From Symsagittifera roscoffensis (lineage: Eukaryota; Xenacoelomorpha; Acoela; Convolutidae): a stretch of 64,000 bases of DNA. This document shows positions 21,181 to 32,889 of this stretch, one piece after another. The notes below the pieces were generated by a model that was given only the letters and a program-made list of their open reading frames with translations, made no database searches and was not told the DNA's origin. The position numbers and the translations under genes are program-made. Numbering within the stretch: position 1 is the stretch's first letter; each line of letters begins with the position of its first letter. Where the stretch lies: the NCBI RefSeq assembly GCF_963678635.1, contig NC_087069.1, forward strand, positions 47,386,276-47,450,275, given 5' to 3'.

Positions 21181-22901
21181 TGATTACTTTCAGAACAAAA
21201 AAGTGTAAAAAAAACTGATCAGCAAAAAAATCTATGTCGGTAAAAAAGATTTTTGTGTATTTTGCCTAAACGTATATAATTTGACTCATTAAAATGAAAT
21301 TGTTTGCTAAATTATTATTAAAACGTTTTCAGCATACAAAAAAGAAAAAAAATTTGATCAACTTTTTAAACGTTAATTAAAATAGTAAATTGGTCGTTTT
21401 TTGCGTCATCATTTTTGATACGGCTCATCTTGGTCACTTTACATCATTGTTTAAGCCATTTATTTTTGATCTTTGACCATAACTATGAATAGAAAAGGGA
21501 ATAGCTTCAAGTTGTATTCTGAGAGCTATTACAAAAGAAAATTTTCTGTAAAAATAAATTGGACACATTTAATTTATCTTATAAAGCTTCTAAAACCATT
21601 TATTATTGCTGACCAAGCCATTGAAAATCAAAAGTTCTCAGCCTCAAATAACATGTTAAAAATAGTGTGCGTTCTTAAGTTTTCAATCTTGTAGCAAAGT
21701 GTGACTCATTAAAGTCATTCAAAGTTTTTTACTATGGCTATGAGTTTTGAAACTTTGAGCATACGTGAGCGACCTTCTTGGCTATTTGATCAATTATAGA
21801 TTTTGTGACCAAAAGACAAAAGACATATGATTACTTTTAAAATTAGCTTTTTGTGATTTTTTTCATCTTAAGGAAACAAAAACTACGCCTCATTAATTGG
21901 TGTTTTTTAATTTTGGCGTTATCATGAAAACAACTCTGATTGAAAAGTTGAAAATGAAAAGTAAAAAATAGTCAAGTTTCAATCACAGTTGAAAACAAGG
22001 ATGACGAAGGAACATAAGCAAAAAAAATAACTAGTGCGATTTGAACTTTTTTTAGCGGTAAACATTATCTTCAGTATTCAATTTGTAAAAAATGTCAATT
22101 AGCCTTTTTAAACTAGGATTATTTTTGATGTTAACAATCTTTCATAACCTTTAATTTACCACTATTTAAATGAAATTAAACTAAATCATGAATTACAGAA
22201 AACACATTAGTTGTAGTCCTATTTTTACAGGGAAACTTTAAAATTTTTGATAAAACTGGAAGCTACAACTCTAGTGGATTCTGATTTTGGCGTCGATAAA
22301 AACTGAAAGCAAACAAAAAAAGTATCTTTGTTTTTAGCTTTACAAAACAAACCCTACAGTAAAAGTTGGAATGAAATAGCAAGTTATACTCATGATTTGG
22401 ATGACCAAAACCAAATAAAAACAAACAGACTATAAAATTTGAAACTTTTAGTTTTTCTCGAGTCTTTTCCTCTTTGTAGCCTTCAAAAATTGGCAATCCA
22501 AAATGCTGCTAAAAGGCATTTTCTGTTGCTGCTTGAACTAGACAGCATGGTGATAATGCTTTTCTGAACAGAAAGTAGCAATACATGTGCGAATACAGCA
22601 ATTTTTTTATTCAGTTTAAATATCTGAAGTCCATTTTTGAATTAAAACAATTAAGTTGATTTTGTATAATTCAATCAAAATAATTTAAATGAGCCAGAAA
22701 AAACAGTGAAAAAAAATTGCAAAAACTTAGGAAACCAGGTTGCGTGCTTTGGCTTACCTGAACCAAAATATTTTGTTTGATAAACATCACTCGACTGACA
22801 ATCTATGAATATTTCAATATTTCTATGAACTTTTCTGGTTTTTTCTTCTAATATAAATCGTATAATCTTTCCGACAATCGTTAATTTTTTTAAAATCAGA
22901 C
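21181..22901 (+). repeat. Third direct copy of inner-arm repeat, up to the gap
   Basis: It matches 8680-10330 and, inverted, 24720-23102. Unlike the other copies it lacks the GC-rich insertion near 21776. Unlike copy 1 it keeps about 170 bp (22110-22270), which the right arm also has (about 23690-23530). No gene is recognised. The frame at 21485 (MNRKGNSFKLYSESYYKRKF) is shared with the other copies. Confidence 0.85.
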
Positions 22902-23101
22902 NNNNNNNNNNNNNNNNNNNNNNNNNNNNNNNNNNNNNNNNNNNNNNNNNNNNNNNNNNNNNNNNNNNNNNNNNNNNNNNNNNNNNNNNNNNNNNNNNNN
23001 NNNNNNNNNNNNNNNNNNNNNNNNNNNNNNNNNNNNNNNNNNNNNNNNNNNNNNNNNNNNNNNNNNNNNNNNNNNNNNNNNNNNNNNNNNNNNNNNNNNN
23101 N
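22902..23101. other. Assembly gap (200 N)
   Basis: There are exactly 200 N, a common placeholder size, so the real length is unknown. It lies where two inverted copies of the same repeat face each other (22711 and 23102 begin the matching sequence), a structure that is hard to sequence and assemble. Confidence 0.95.
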
Positions 23102-23995
23102 CACTGTTATTTCTGGCTCATTTAAATTATTTTGATTGAATTATACAAAATCGACTTAATTGTTTTAATTCAAAAATGGACTTCAGATATTTAAACTGAA
23201 TAAAAAAATTGATGTATTCGCACATGTGTTGCTATTTTCTGTTCAGAAAAGCATTATCATCAATCATGCTGTCTAGTTCAAGCAGCAACAAAAAATGTAG
23301 TCTTTTAGCAGCATTTTGGATTGCCAATTTTTGAAGGCTACAAAGTAGAAAAGACTCGAGAAAAAAAAGTTTCAAGTTTTATAGTTTGTTTATTTTTATT
23401 TTGTTTTGGTCATCCAAATCATGAGTATAACCTTGCTATTTCATTCCAACTTTTACTGTAGGGTTTGTTTTGTAAAGCTAAACACAAAGGCACTTTTTTG
23501 TTTGCTTCCTCAACGACGCTAAAATCAGAATCCACTAGAGTTGTACCTTGCAATTTTATCAAAAGTTTCCCTGTAACAATGGGACTACAACTGAATTGTT
23601 TCCTGTAATTCATGATTTAATTTAATTTCATTTAAACAGTGTTAAATTAGTGGTAATGAAAGATTGTTAACATCAAAAATAACCCTAATGTAGAACGGCT
23701 ATTTGACATTTTTTACAGTTTGAATACTGAAGAAAATGTTTACCGATAAAAAAAGTTCAAATCGCGCTAGTTAATTTTTTTATTGCTTATGTTCCTTTGA
23801 CATCCTTGTTTTCAACTGTGATTGAACTTTGACTGATTCTTACTTTTCATTTTCAACTTTTCAATCAGAGTTGTTTTCATGATAATGCTGAAACTGAAAA
23901 ACAGCAATTTTTAAGGCGTAGTTTTTGTTTCATTAAGATAAAAATTTACAAAAAACTCATTTTAAAAGTGATCATATCTTTTATATTTTTTGGTC

Positions 23996-24167
23996 ACAAA
24001 ATCTATATTTGATCAAATAGCCAAGCAGTTGCGGACTTAGCGGGAGGGGGCGGGCCGGATGGTGGTGTACGCCATTCTTCTTCTCTCAGGGATTCGACCC
24101 CCTCCCGACTCAAAGGGTCTCCCCTTTATACTATCTTCCAATATCCATAATTGATTAAGTTTCCAAG
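23996..24167 (-). mobile_element. SINE-like GC-rich insertion (copy 3)
   Basis: The insert at 24026-24138 is flanked by 29 bp related direct repeats (23996-24025 and 24139-24167). It is the reverse complement of copies 1 and 2, and slightly longer at 113 bp. Confidence 0.5.
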
Positions 24168-24199
24168 AAGGTCACTCACGTATGCTCAAAGTTTCAAAA

Positions 24200-26320
24200 C
24201 TCAATGCCATAGTAAAAAACTTTGAATGACTTTCATGAGTCACACCTTGCTACAAGATCGAAAAATTTAATAACGCACACTGTTTTTAACACGTTATTTC
24301 AGGCTGAGAACTTTTGATTTTCAATGGCTTGGTCAGCATTAAGAAATGGTTTTATAAATTTTGTAAGATACTTTAAATGTGTCCAATTTGTTTATACAGA
24401 AAATTTATGATTGTAATAGTTCTCAGAAAACAACTTGGAGCTATTCCCTTTTCTATTCATAGTTATGGTCAAAGATCAAAAATAAATTACTTAAAAAATG
24501 ATTTAAACTGACCAAGATGAGCCGTATCAAAAATGATCACGCAAAAACGACCAATTTACTTTTTTAATTAACGTTTAAAAAGTTGATCAAATTTTTGTTC
24601 AATTTTGAATGCTGAAAACCTTTTAATAAAAAAATTAGCAAAGAATTTGACTTTTATGAGTCAAATTGTATTTTTTTAATGCAAAATACACAAAAAATTT
24701 CTTTATCGACATAGTTTTCTTGCTGATCAGTTTTTTTACACTTTTTTGTTTCGATTATCAATAATCTTTGAGAGAGCACATGAAGTAATCTGGGCTTGAT
24801 GAACCATAATACATAAGATCAAGCAAACAACGACAAGATAATTTCTCATACAAACTTTCTGATGCTGAGCTTTTTTTCAACTCATCGTTGGTAGAAAACT
24901 TGGTAGTACTGAGATTGCAGAGGAGGAAGTAAAATGATCTTGATGAGCTATATTATACACAATGAGGCAGAATTTTAATTCCGACAATAACAATTTAAAT
25001 CGCCCAAGTTTTTTCTTTTATTGATTATGTTCATTTGTTATTAGTTTTCAAAAACAGACGAGAATTTTTCAACTGTGATTGAGCATTGAATAATTAATTC
25101 TATACATTTTCAACTTTTCATTCAGAGTTGTTTTGATGATAGAGTCAAAACTAAAAAACAGCAATTATTGAGGTGGAGTTTTTGTTTCCTTGAGATGAAA
25201 AAACAGAAAATGCTCAGTTCAAAAGTAATCATATCTCTTTTACTTTTTGGTCACAAAATCTAAATTTGATTAAATAGTCAAGAAGGTCACTCGCGTAAGT
25301 TGAAAGTTTCAAAACTCACTGCAATAACAAAAAAACTGAATGACTTTTATGAGTCACACCTTGCAACAAAATCGAAAAATTTAGTAATGCACATTGTTTT
25401 TAACATGTTATTTGAGGCTGAGAACTTTTGATTTTCAATGGCTTGGTCAGCAAAAAATGAGCTTTTAAATTTTGTAAGATGATTTAAATTAGTCTAATTC
25501 ATATTTGCAGAAAGTTTACTTTTGTAAAAAAAACCTCAGAATAATACTTGAGGCTATTTCCTTTTCAATTCATAGTTATGGTCAAACATCAAAATTAAAT
25601 GACTAAAAAATTGATGTAAAGTGACCTAGATGAGCCATATCAAATATAATGACGCGTAAAACGACCAATTTACTCTTTTAATAAACGTTTACAAAATTTA
25701 GCAATTTTTTGCTCAATTTTTTATGCTGAAAACCTTTAAATAGTAATTTTGCAAACAATTTGACCTTTCTGAGTCATACTATATAGATTTAGGAAAAATA
25801 CATAAAAATCTTTTTTCCCGGCATGGTTTTTCTTGCTGATCAGTTTTTTAGTAAACTTTTTTGTTCCGAATCTTTGATAGAGCAGATGAAGTAACCTGTG
25901 CTTGATGAATAATAGTGCATAAGGTCAAGCAAACAACGACATTGTAACTTCGCAAACAAAATTTTTGATGCTGACATTTTTTTCATCTTATCTTTGGTAG
26001 AAAACTTGATAGTCCCTGAGATTGCGGAGGAAGAAGTGAAATGATTTTGATGAGCCATACTAGATACAATGAGGCAAAAACTTAATTAGAACTGTTTTTT
26101 GAATTACGTTTTTGTTGCTGAGCTAGTGGTTATGTACAAGTGAGATAAAATTATGACTCGAAGTTTTGAACAACGCTGATTTTCTAAGACATACGTTTAA
26201 CAGATGAGCAGTTTATATGTTCATAGCAATGGTCAAAAAATTAACAACTAATGAGATACAGGATAAGAGAACATGACCTTGATATGTCATACTACAATTG
26301 TTGAGGCAAAATTTGAACAG
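24200..26320 (-). repeat. Degenerate 140 bp array in the right arm
   Basis: This is the mirror of the array at 7140-9200. Inverted copies of the TGACTTTCATGAGTC or TGATCTTGATGAGC type recur at similar spacing. Confidence 0.6.
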
Positions 26321-26990
26321 TGAATGTTTTTTTAATAATGCATATTTAACATGGTTTTTGATGGTGGGCAGTTTTTGTTGCTATATAAGGCAATATAACC
26401 TGATTTTGATTAAATTTACCACGAATAATGAGACAAAACTTGAACAAAGCTTACATTTTTAGCCAAAGTTTACGATGCTGAGCAACTTTTATTTCCTAAA
26501 CATGGTCAAAAAACAAACAGTAAATGAGATTTACGATAATTCAAGTTGATCTTGATGAGTCATATAACATATATTGAGACAAAACTTGAACAACCCATGT
26601 GTTTTAAGATATAGTTTATGATGCTTAAAAAAATTTTCATGCTCTTGCCTATAGTCGAACAATCATTATTCAACAAGATATTTTTTTTTGCTCCTGCTCT
26701 TTTTCGGGCCCTGCTCAACCCCTTCCCCCAGCCTTACTGGTGCGCAAATTACTAATATTGATCTTCATGATAGTTGATTATTTTTAAAAACATTTTAATG
26801 CAGACTTTAAAATGCCTTGCAGACTATCAGAAGCGGCAGAAGAGTTATTTGAGGCAGCCAATGACAGTTTATGTTAATTTGTTCTTGCATTGAGTTGCTT
26901 CTTGCAAAACTGATCCAGTATGGGAATAAACTACGATTTCAAAGCTGGTGGGCAATTAGACCTAACTAATGTTGGGCCAGTCCCTTTGCA

Positions 26991-27191
26991 TTACACGCGA
27001 CTCAGGATCAGTCTCGCAAAAATTCTCGTGCTGTTTATTATCTTCGATACAAAAGACTGGAAAGCCTTGAAGCTTAAGCGCTCATCCATTATTCGTTCTA
27101 CCACATTAATTTTGACAACTTTAACAAAGATTAGACTACGAGTATCGAGGCGCTGCCCCAAATGCTCCGACTGACTTTTCAGGATGAACAA
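26991..27191 (-). CDS. Right-arm copy of the ORF in the 207 bp block
   Basis: The frame reads from MFILKSQSEHLGQ to a stop after FARLILSRV, 66 residues. It is encoded almost wholly by 26993-27199, which is identical to 5731-5937 of the other arm. The opposite strand is also open (26920-27174, beginning MGINYDFKAGG). No family is recognised. Confidence 0.25.
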   Translation of the reverse strand: MFILKSQSEHLGQRLDTRSLIFVKVVKINVVERIMDERLSFKAFQSFVSKIINSTRIFARLILSRV

Positions 27192-27774
27192 AAAGCATCA
27201 AGCTTTGAAAAAGATGATATCATTTTCAAAAAAAAATGAAAAAAATTTCGAAATGGCTTTGAGATTTTTTAAGACAAAATATCCACCCTCACGCTATGTA
27301 TTCACAAAATTATATACTTCGCAATGAATAAGTATCACTTTTATCAAAAAACATTCCTCAATCTATTTGAAACTATTTCTAAGACGGAATAAATCTCGCT
27401 AACGCGTTAACAGCACAAAAAATTTTGCGCATTAGTTGTCCCAAAAAGATCAAATTTGTAATTTTTCAACCCACTGAATTTTTTAAAAGCACTATCACAG
27501 GTAACATATCTCTTTAAATTACGGTAAATTTTTTGATTTATTTGAAAAATCCCCTCAAAATTGCTAATTAAAAAGTTGAATTGTGCTTAGAGAAAAAACC
27601 AACCAGAGCACAAATATTCAGTAAATTTCAACGAAACTCGGAACAACTCAATTTATGTTGGTCACTACTTCACTTCTTTTGAACATCGTTTTTTCCCTGG
27701 ATTTCAAGTACTTTCAACCATTTACTTTTGAGGAAATATGAAACATCTGGGAGTTTTTTCTTTGCTTTTGGGCT

Positions 27775-28274
27775 ATGATAGCTGTATTAGATAAAAGCTC
27801 AATGGTTATTGCTGTCAGCCGGAAGGAATCTTGTAGCATGGAATGTTTATTCGCCTACAAACTCGCGTTCTTTGTAGGCATTCATTTCCATCGATGTTTT
27901 TCTGGAAGCTCAAACTTTTTTAGAAAGCTTTTTTTACTTCTGGTTTGTAAGAATGTTCGAAGGTTAAAAAGCGGAGTAAAGGTATTGTATTTCTACTCCT
28001 CAGTTGAATGGTCTTTAAAGCAAGGTTATCAATGATATATTCTGGCTGTTTGAGGACAACAAATATGCAGTTGATGCATAACGCCATCCAAAAGTTGTAT
28101 AGTTTTCTTGGCCGATATTTTGTCAAGAGATCTTTTCCGAAGCTTGAGCAAGTTCACTCAATGCAAAAACTTCTAGAGAAGTTTTTAAAACTTCTGAAAT
28201 GTTTAAATCGCAAAAATAAAAACCAATCAGATTTGGATCTTGTTTTTGATCTCGTGTGGCAGAGTCCTAAATGA
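27775..28274 (+). CDS. Right-arm copy of the overlapping ORF pair
   Basis: The frames 27775-28035 (86 residues) and 28008-28274 (88 residues) overlap by 28 bases, as in the left arm. Residue differences between arms are scattered, which suggests neutral drift. No known domain. Confidence 0.2.
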
Positions 28275-29132
28275 AAGTAGAGTAGAGAATGAAAGAGTCA
28301 AAACGCTCGATTGAGAAAGTAATTGCAACAAAAAGGATCGTTGAGAATTATTAGTTCTGATATCTTATTAGAATCTTTTCAGTAGTGTTTAGAAATATAT
28401 TTCAAACTTCATAAATTGTACTCGGCGTGGAGGACAATAATGGGTATACAATTTTCGAGCTTTAATCCATTTGCGATCGAGTAAATGAAGCTAAAAGGAT
28501 TAAGAAAGAATAAAAAAAATTTTGAAGAAGAAAAAATTCTTTCTGCGGTAAAAATAATTTTAGGAAATTGTAAAAGCTGAAAATTGCTTACTATTGCAAA
28601 AAAGCGTATTGGAAAGGGGTATTTGACTGTTTTCTCCAGATTATTTTTGTTCACAGGACGATTATTCAGATACTCAGCAGAACATACCTATTTACGGACA
28701 TAATTTTTTGCCACTTGTTTGTTTTGTGACGCGCCCCTTGAATAAAAATGTGTATTTAAATTTCACTTCTAGACCTGAAAAACAGTTTTGCTTTCTCTGT
28801 TTTGTTTTCGCTTTGCAGGTCTGTAAAATGTAGAGAATGAACGTGTGACAAAAATTGGATGAAAATTAATTTAAAAAAGCGTCAAATAGCTAAACATCTC
28901 TCAAGGGCATTTTTCAAGGACCATTTTAGTCGTGTCAAGGACATTTTAGTCGTGATTCGAAAAAAACTTCAAAAAATTTCCCCTTGTCGAGCAAACCGAA
29001 TTGAAATTTTTTGAGTTATAGTCTATTTTCGAGCAAGTAAAACAAGCGCTTTAGCCTTATAACGAATAAAAACTTTCATTCAATTACAAAAAATTTAGTC
29101 TTACTCTGGGAAACTAGTTTTTGAAAAAACAG

Positions 29133-29477
29133 CTAAAGTTTTTTAAAACTTGCAATAAAAAAATTCCAAGCCTGGGTTTGACTGTTAAATTTGTTCTTAC
29201 GACGCATCTTCACAAACATAAGAAAACTCTGAACTTGTTTCATTTGTGACATCCCCCTCCATTCGGATTTGTTTTTACATTTCACTTCTACATTTAAAAA
29301 CAGTTTTTCTTCTTCATTGCGCCGTGTTACATAGCCAGAATAACCTTCTGGATGGCAGGAGCCATCCGCGAACTCTTCCACAAAATCTAAAAAAAAAAAA
29401 CTTTGCATACCAGTTCTGCACACTTGCTCGGTAGCTTTCAGGTAATTCGAAAAAAATACGTTTTTAAGTCTCCGCAA
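29133..29477 (-). CDS. Right-arm copy of the CRTGMQ ORF (114 residues)
   Basis: It begins MRRLKNVFFSNYLKATEQ and contains the identical block encoded by 29201-29340. A proper ATG start exists here but not in the left copy. It is Lys/Glu-rich with the phrase KNKSEWRGMSQMKQ, probably soluble. No family is recognised; it may be a piece of a longer spliced or decayed gene. Confidence 0.3.
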   Translation of the reverse strand: MRRLKNVFFSNYLKATEQVCRTGMQSFFFLDFVEEFADGSCHPEGYSGYVTRRNEEEKLFLNVEVKCKNKSEWRGMSQMKQVQSFLMFVKMRRKNKFNSQTQAWNFFIASFKKL

Positions 29478-29789
29478 AATCTTTTTTTTTGCTCAACAAA
29501 AAATTCCAAATAAAAAGATTGCATGGAGAAAAGTTATTGTATATAATTTGTTTTAGAATAAAGTTTTCTTAGTTAAGAACCAAAAGTTATAATGGTTGTT
29601 TTGTGTGAAGCCATCATTTTTTTAATGGTTAATGAGCTTACGTATGGCAGAAGTTTATCACAATTTTTAGGAACCATTTTTTGAGGTCATAACTATGTAT
29701 TTTCTAAAGTAAACATTTGTACTAGTTTCAAGTTTTATTTGATGGTGTATCTTAAACTTTTGCAGATACATAATGAATACTCCTTGAAC

Positions 29790-32700
29790 ACTAATCCTAA
29801 ACCCAATGACTTTTCCAGGAAGTCCACAGCAACACTTTGACATGGTTTTTCCCTGGCCAGGCCCGACCCAGGTGTAGTCTCCATGAAAGTGATATATCAT
29901 TCTATTATTAAAAAAACACAATAGAGTTTTTTTTAAATGCAAACTAGAAAATTTTTTTAAGGTCATTGGATCTGTGTCTACTCTAAAAAATCATCCTTCT
30001 ACACGCTATGTCAATATATGATACATTATATGATTCACGCGTAAAATCCCTCAAATTATCTTTCACAATCGGTACATTTGAGACATTTTGCAAAATTGCT
30101 GGCAACTTTTTTTTCAATTATCTGTTTTGCACTCTCATGGCAGATTCCTAATTTTTAGTTCTTAAAAACTGTCAGAATACTGGGTTGTAAGCTCAATTAC
30201 TTCAAAAATTGCCAATTAAATTATCACCATAAAGTAATCAACACAACCATAAGGTGTAATATCTTTTAAGAGCCCTTTTAGTGCTGATTCGAAAGAAGCA
30301 TCTTCGGATACTTGGCCAAGCAGACCTATTCACAAACAGAAATAATCTGAAGTTTCATTTTTTGATTTTAAAAACCAGTTTGTATTTTTTTTGGTTTCAT
30401 GGCTAAGAAAAAAACTTAGGTCTTTGGTCGGAAATTTATAGAGTTCATGACAATACTGGACTTTCTGGCAAGAGCCATCCAGGAACACTGTCAGTAGGTC
30501 TAAGATAAAATTTTTTGTAACCAAGTTCCGAACAGCTGTACTTCCAGGAAATCTGCAGTTTTTTAACATATGATTTTAGTCGCCTCAAAATCAGGTTTTA
30601 TTTGCACGAAAAACCTGTCCATAAAAAAAGCTTACTATAATTATGTTGTCCAGAGTAATTTTTTTGCAGTAAAGAATCAAAAATCAAGGTTAACTGATTT
30701 GAGTGGAGCCATTGACTTTTAAAAAATGATAGAGTTAGGCTAAGTATGGCAGAATTCCATCCCAATGTTTTCAAAAGTCACAAAGTTTTTTTGTGTTATC
30801 AAAGATCTGGTTCTGGTACAAATTCAAACATTTTCTTTAATGGTAAATCTGTTGAAATCCTTACCATTTAGCCTTTAGACTTTCTTATATGAGAACATCT
30901 TTGACTATTTTTGTTTTCGGTCAAATTTGAAAACTCTTCCAATTTTGAAGCCAAAAAAATGAAAGCCATTCCTACTTTCTTGCAAAACTCATAGCAAACC
31001 AGCGTTGGACTCTCAGACGTCTCCAAGGCATCCAAGGCAATCCCTGCAAGATGTTGAGTTGTTATTTCCCCTGGCCAGGCGTGGCTCCCGGGTTGGCCCC
31101 AGGGACGGCCGCACTGCTGGATTCCAATGAATAAAAATGCATTGAAAAAAACAGAGATACTATTATACGCAAACTAGTAAACAGCACTTTATTTATAAAA
31201 GCGTCACTTGATTTTGCGCTAATTGTCACTATCTTCTATCAAATTATTTACTTCAACTAGTTTCGATTTAATTATTAAATTTTATGTTATTACTAATCCT
31301 AAACCCAATGATTTCTCCAGGAAGTCCACAGCAAAACTTTGACATGGTTTTCCCTGGCCAGGCCCGACCCAGTGTAGTCTCCATGGACGTGATATATCAA
31401 TTTATTATTTAAAAAAAAACACAATAGAGTTATTTTCAAATGCAAACTAGATAATTTTTTTAAGGTCAGTGGATCTGTGTCTACTTTAAGAAATCATTCT
31501 TCTACACGCTATGTCATTATATGAAACATTATATGATTCACGCGTAAAATCCCTCAAATTAATTTTAAAAATCTGTACAAATGAGACATTTTGCAAAATT
31601 GCTGGCAACATTTTTTCAATTATCTGCTTTGCACTCTCATGGCAGATTCCTAAATTGTAGTTCCTAAAAACTGTCAGATTACTGGGTTGTAAGCTCAATT
31701 ATTTCAAAAATTGTCAATCAAATGATCACCATAAAGTAATCAACACAACCATAAGGTGAAATATCTTTTTAGAGCCCATTTAGTCCTGATTCGATAGAAG
31801 CATCTTTGAATACTCGGCCAAGCAGACCTATTCACAAACAGAACTAATCTGAAGTTTCATTTTTTGATTTTAAAAACCAGTTTGTATTTTTTTTTGGTTT
31901 CATGGCTAAGAAAAAAACTTAGGTCTTTGGTCGGAATTTTATAGAGTTCATGACAATACTGGACTTTCTGGCAAGAGCCATCCAGGAACACTGTCAGTAG
32001 GTCTAAGATAAAATTTTTTCTAACCAAGTTCCGAACACCTGTACTTCCAGGAAATCTGCAGTTTTTTAACATATGTTTTTAGTCGCCTCAAAATCTTGTT
32101 TTATTTGCACGAAAAACCTGTCCATAAAAAAAGCTTACTATAATTATGTTGTCCAGAGTAATTTTTTTGCAGTAAAGAATCAAAAATCAAGATTAACTGA
32201 TTTGAGTGGAGCCATTGAATTTTAAAAAATGAAAGAGTTAGTCTAAGTATGGCAGAATTTCATCCCAATGTTTTCAAAAGTCACAAAGTTTTTTTGTGTT
32301 ATCAAAGATCTGGTTCTGGTACAAATTCAAACATTTTCTTTAATGGTAAATCTGTTGAAATCCTTACCATTTAGCCTTTAGACTTTCTTATATGAGAACA
32401 TCTTTGACTATTTTTGTTTTCGGTCAAATTTGAAAACCCTTCCAATTTTGAAGCCAAAAAAATGAAAGCCATTCCTACTTTCTTGCAAAACTCATAGCAA
32501 ACCAGCGTTGGACTCTCAGACGTCTCCAAGGCATCCAAGGCAATCCCTGCAAGATGCTGAGTTGTTATTTCCCCTGGCCAGGCGTGGCTCCCGGGTTGGC
32601 CCCAGGGACGGCCGCACTGGTGGATTCCAATGAACAAAAACGCAGTGAAAAAAAAACAGGTACTTTTATACGCAAACTAGAAAACAGCACTTTATTTAAA

Positions 32701-32795
32701 AACGCGTCACTTGATTTTGCGCTAATTGTCACTATCTTCTATCAAATTATTCACTTCAACTAGTTTCGATTTAATTGTTAAATTTTATGTTATTA
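29790..32795 (+). repeat. Tandem duplication, unit about 1.5 kb
   Basis: The segment 29790-31292 is followed directly by a roughly 95% identical copy at 31293-32795. Both begin ACTAATCCTAAACCCAATGA and both end TTTTATGTTATTAC. The units contain minus-strand coding-like pieces, notably 30569-30330 and 32072-31857 (LDLLTVFLDGSCQKVQY). The frame at 32637-32371 includes GRPWGQPGSHAWPGEITTQ and ALDALETSESPTLVCYEF. These look like old coding sequence, but no family is recognised. Confidence 0.85.
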
Positions 32796-32889
32796 CGAGG
32801 CCAAACTGTGCACTTAGTAAAGGCGCAATTTGTTGTCTGATTTTCTCTAGAATACTCTGACAGTTCACAGAATGCGCAGTTTGTCCTCG
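32796..32889. mobile_element. 94 bp MITE with inverted ends and TA duplication
   Basis: The ends CGAGGCCAAACTGTGCA (32796-32812) and TGCGCAGTTTGTCCTCG (32873-32889) are inverted repeats matching at 15 of 17 positions. TA flanks both sides (32794-32795 and 32890-32891), the hallmark of Tc1/mariner-type insertion. The interior is too short to code. It sits exactly at the end of the second 1.5 kb unit. Confidence 0.6.

Larger units (their letters stand above)
23102..30625 (-). repeat. Right arm of the giant inverted repeat
   Basis: This is the reverse complement of the left arm, collinear over about 7.5 kb. It carries the GC-rich insertion, like copies 1 and 2, and also the 170 bp segment missing from copy 1, so it may be closest to the ancestral form. 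Its outer end overlaps the first unit of a 1.5 kb tandem duplication. Confidence 0.85.

Noticed and set aside
2290-30625. Polinton or other capsid-bearing large DNA element as explanation for the inverted repeat
   Set aside because: No polymerase, integrase, packaging ATPase, protease or capsid signature was recognised in either arm.
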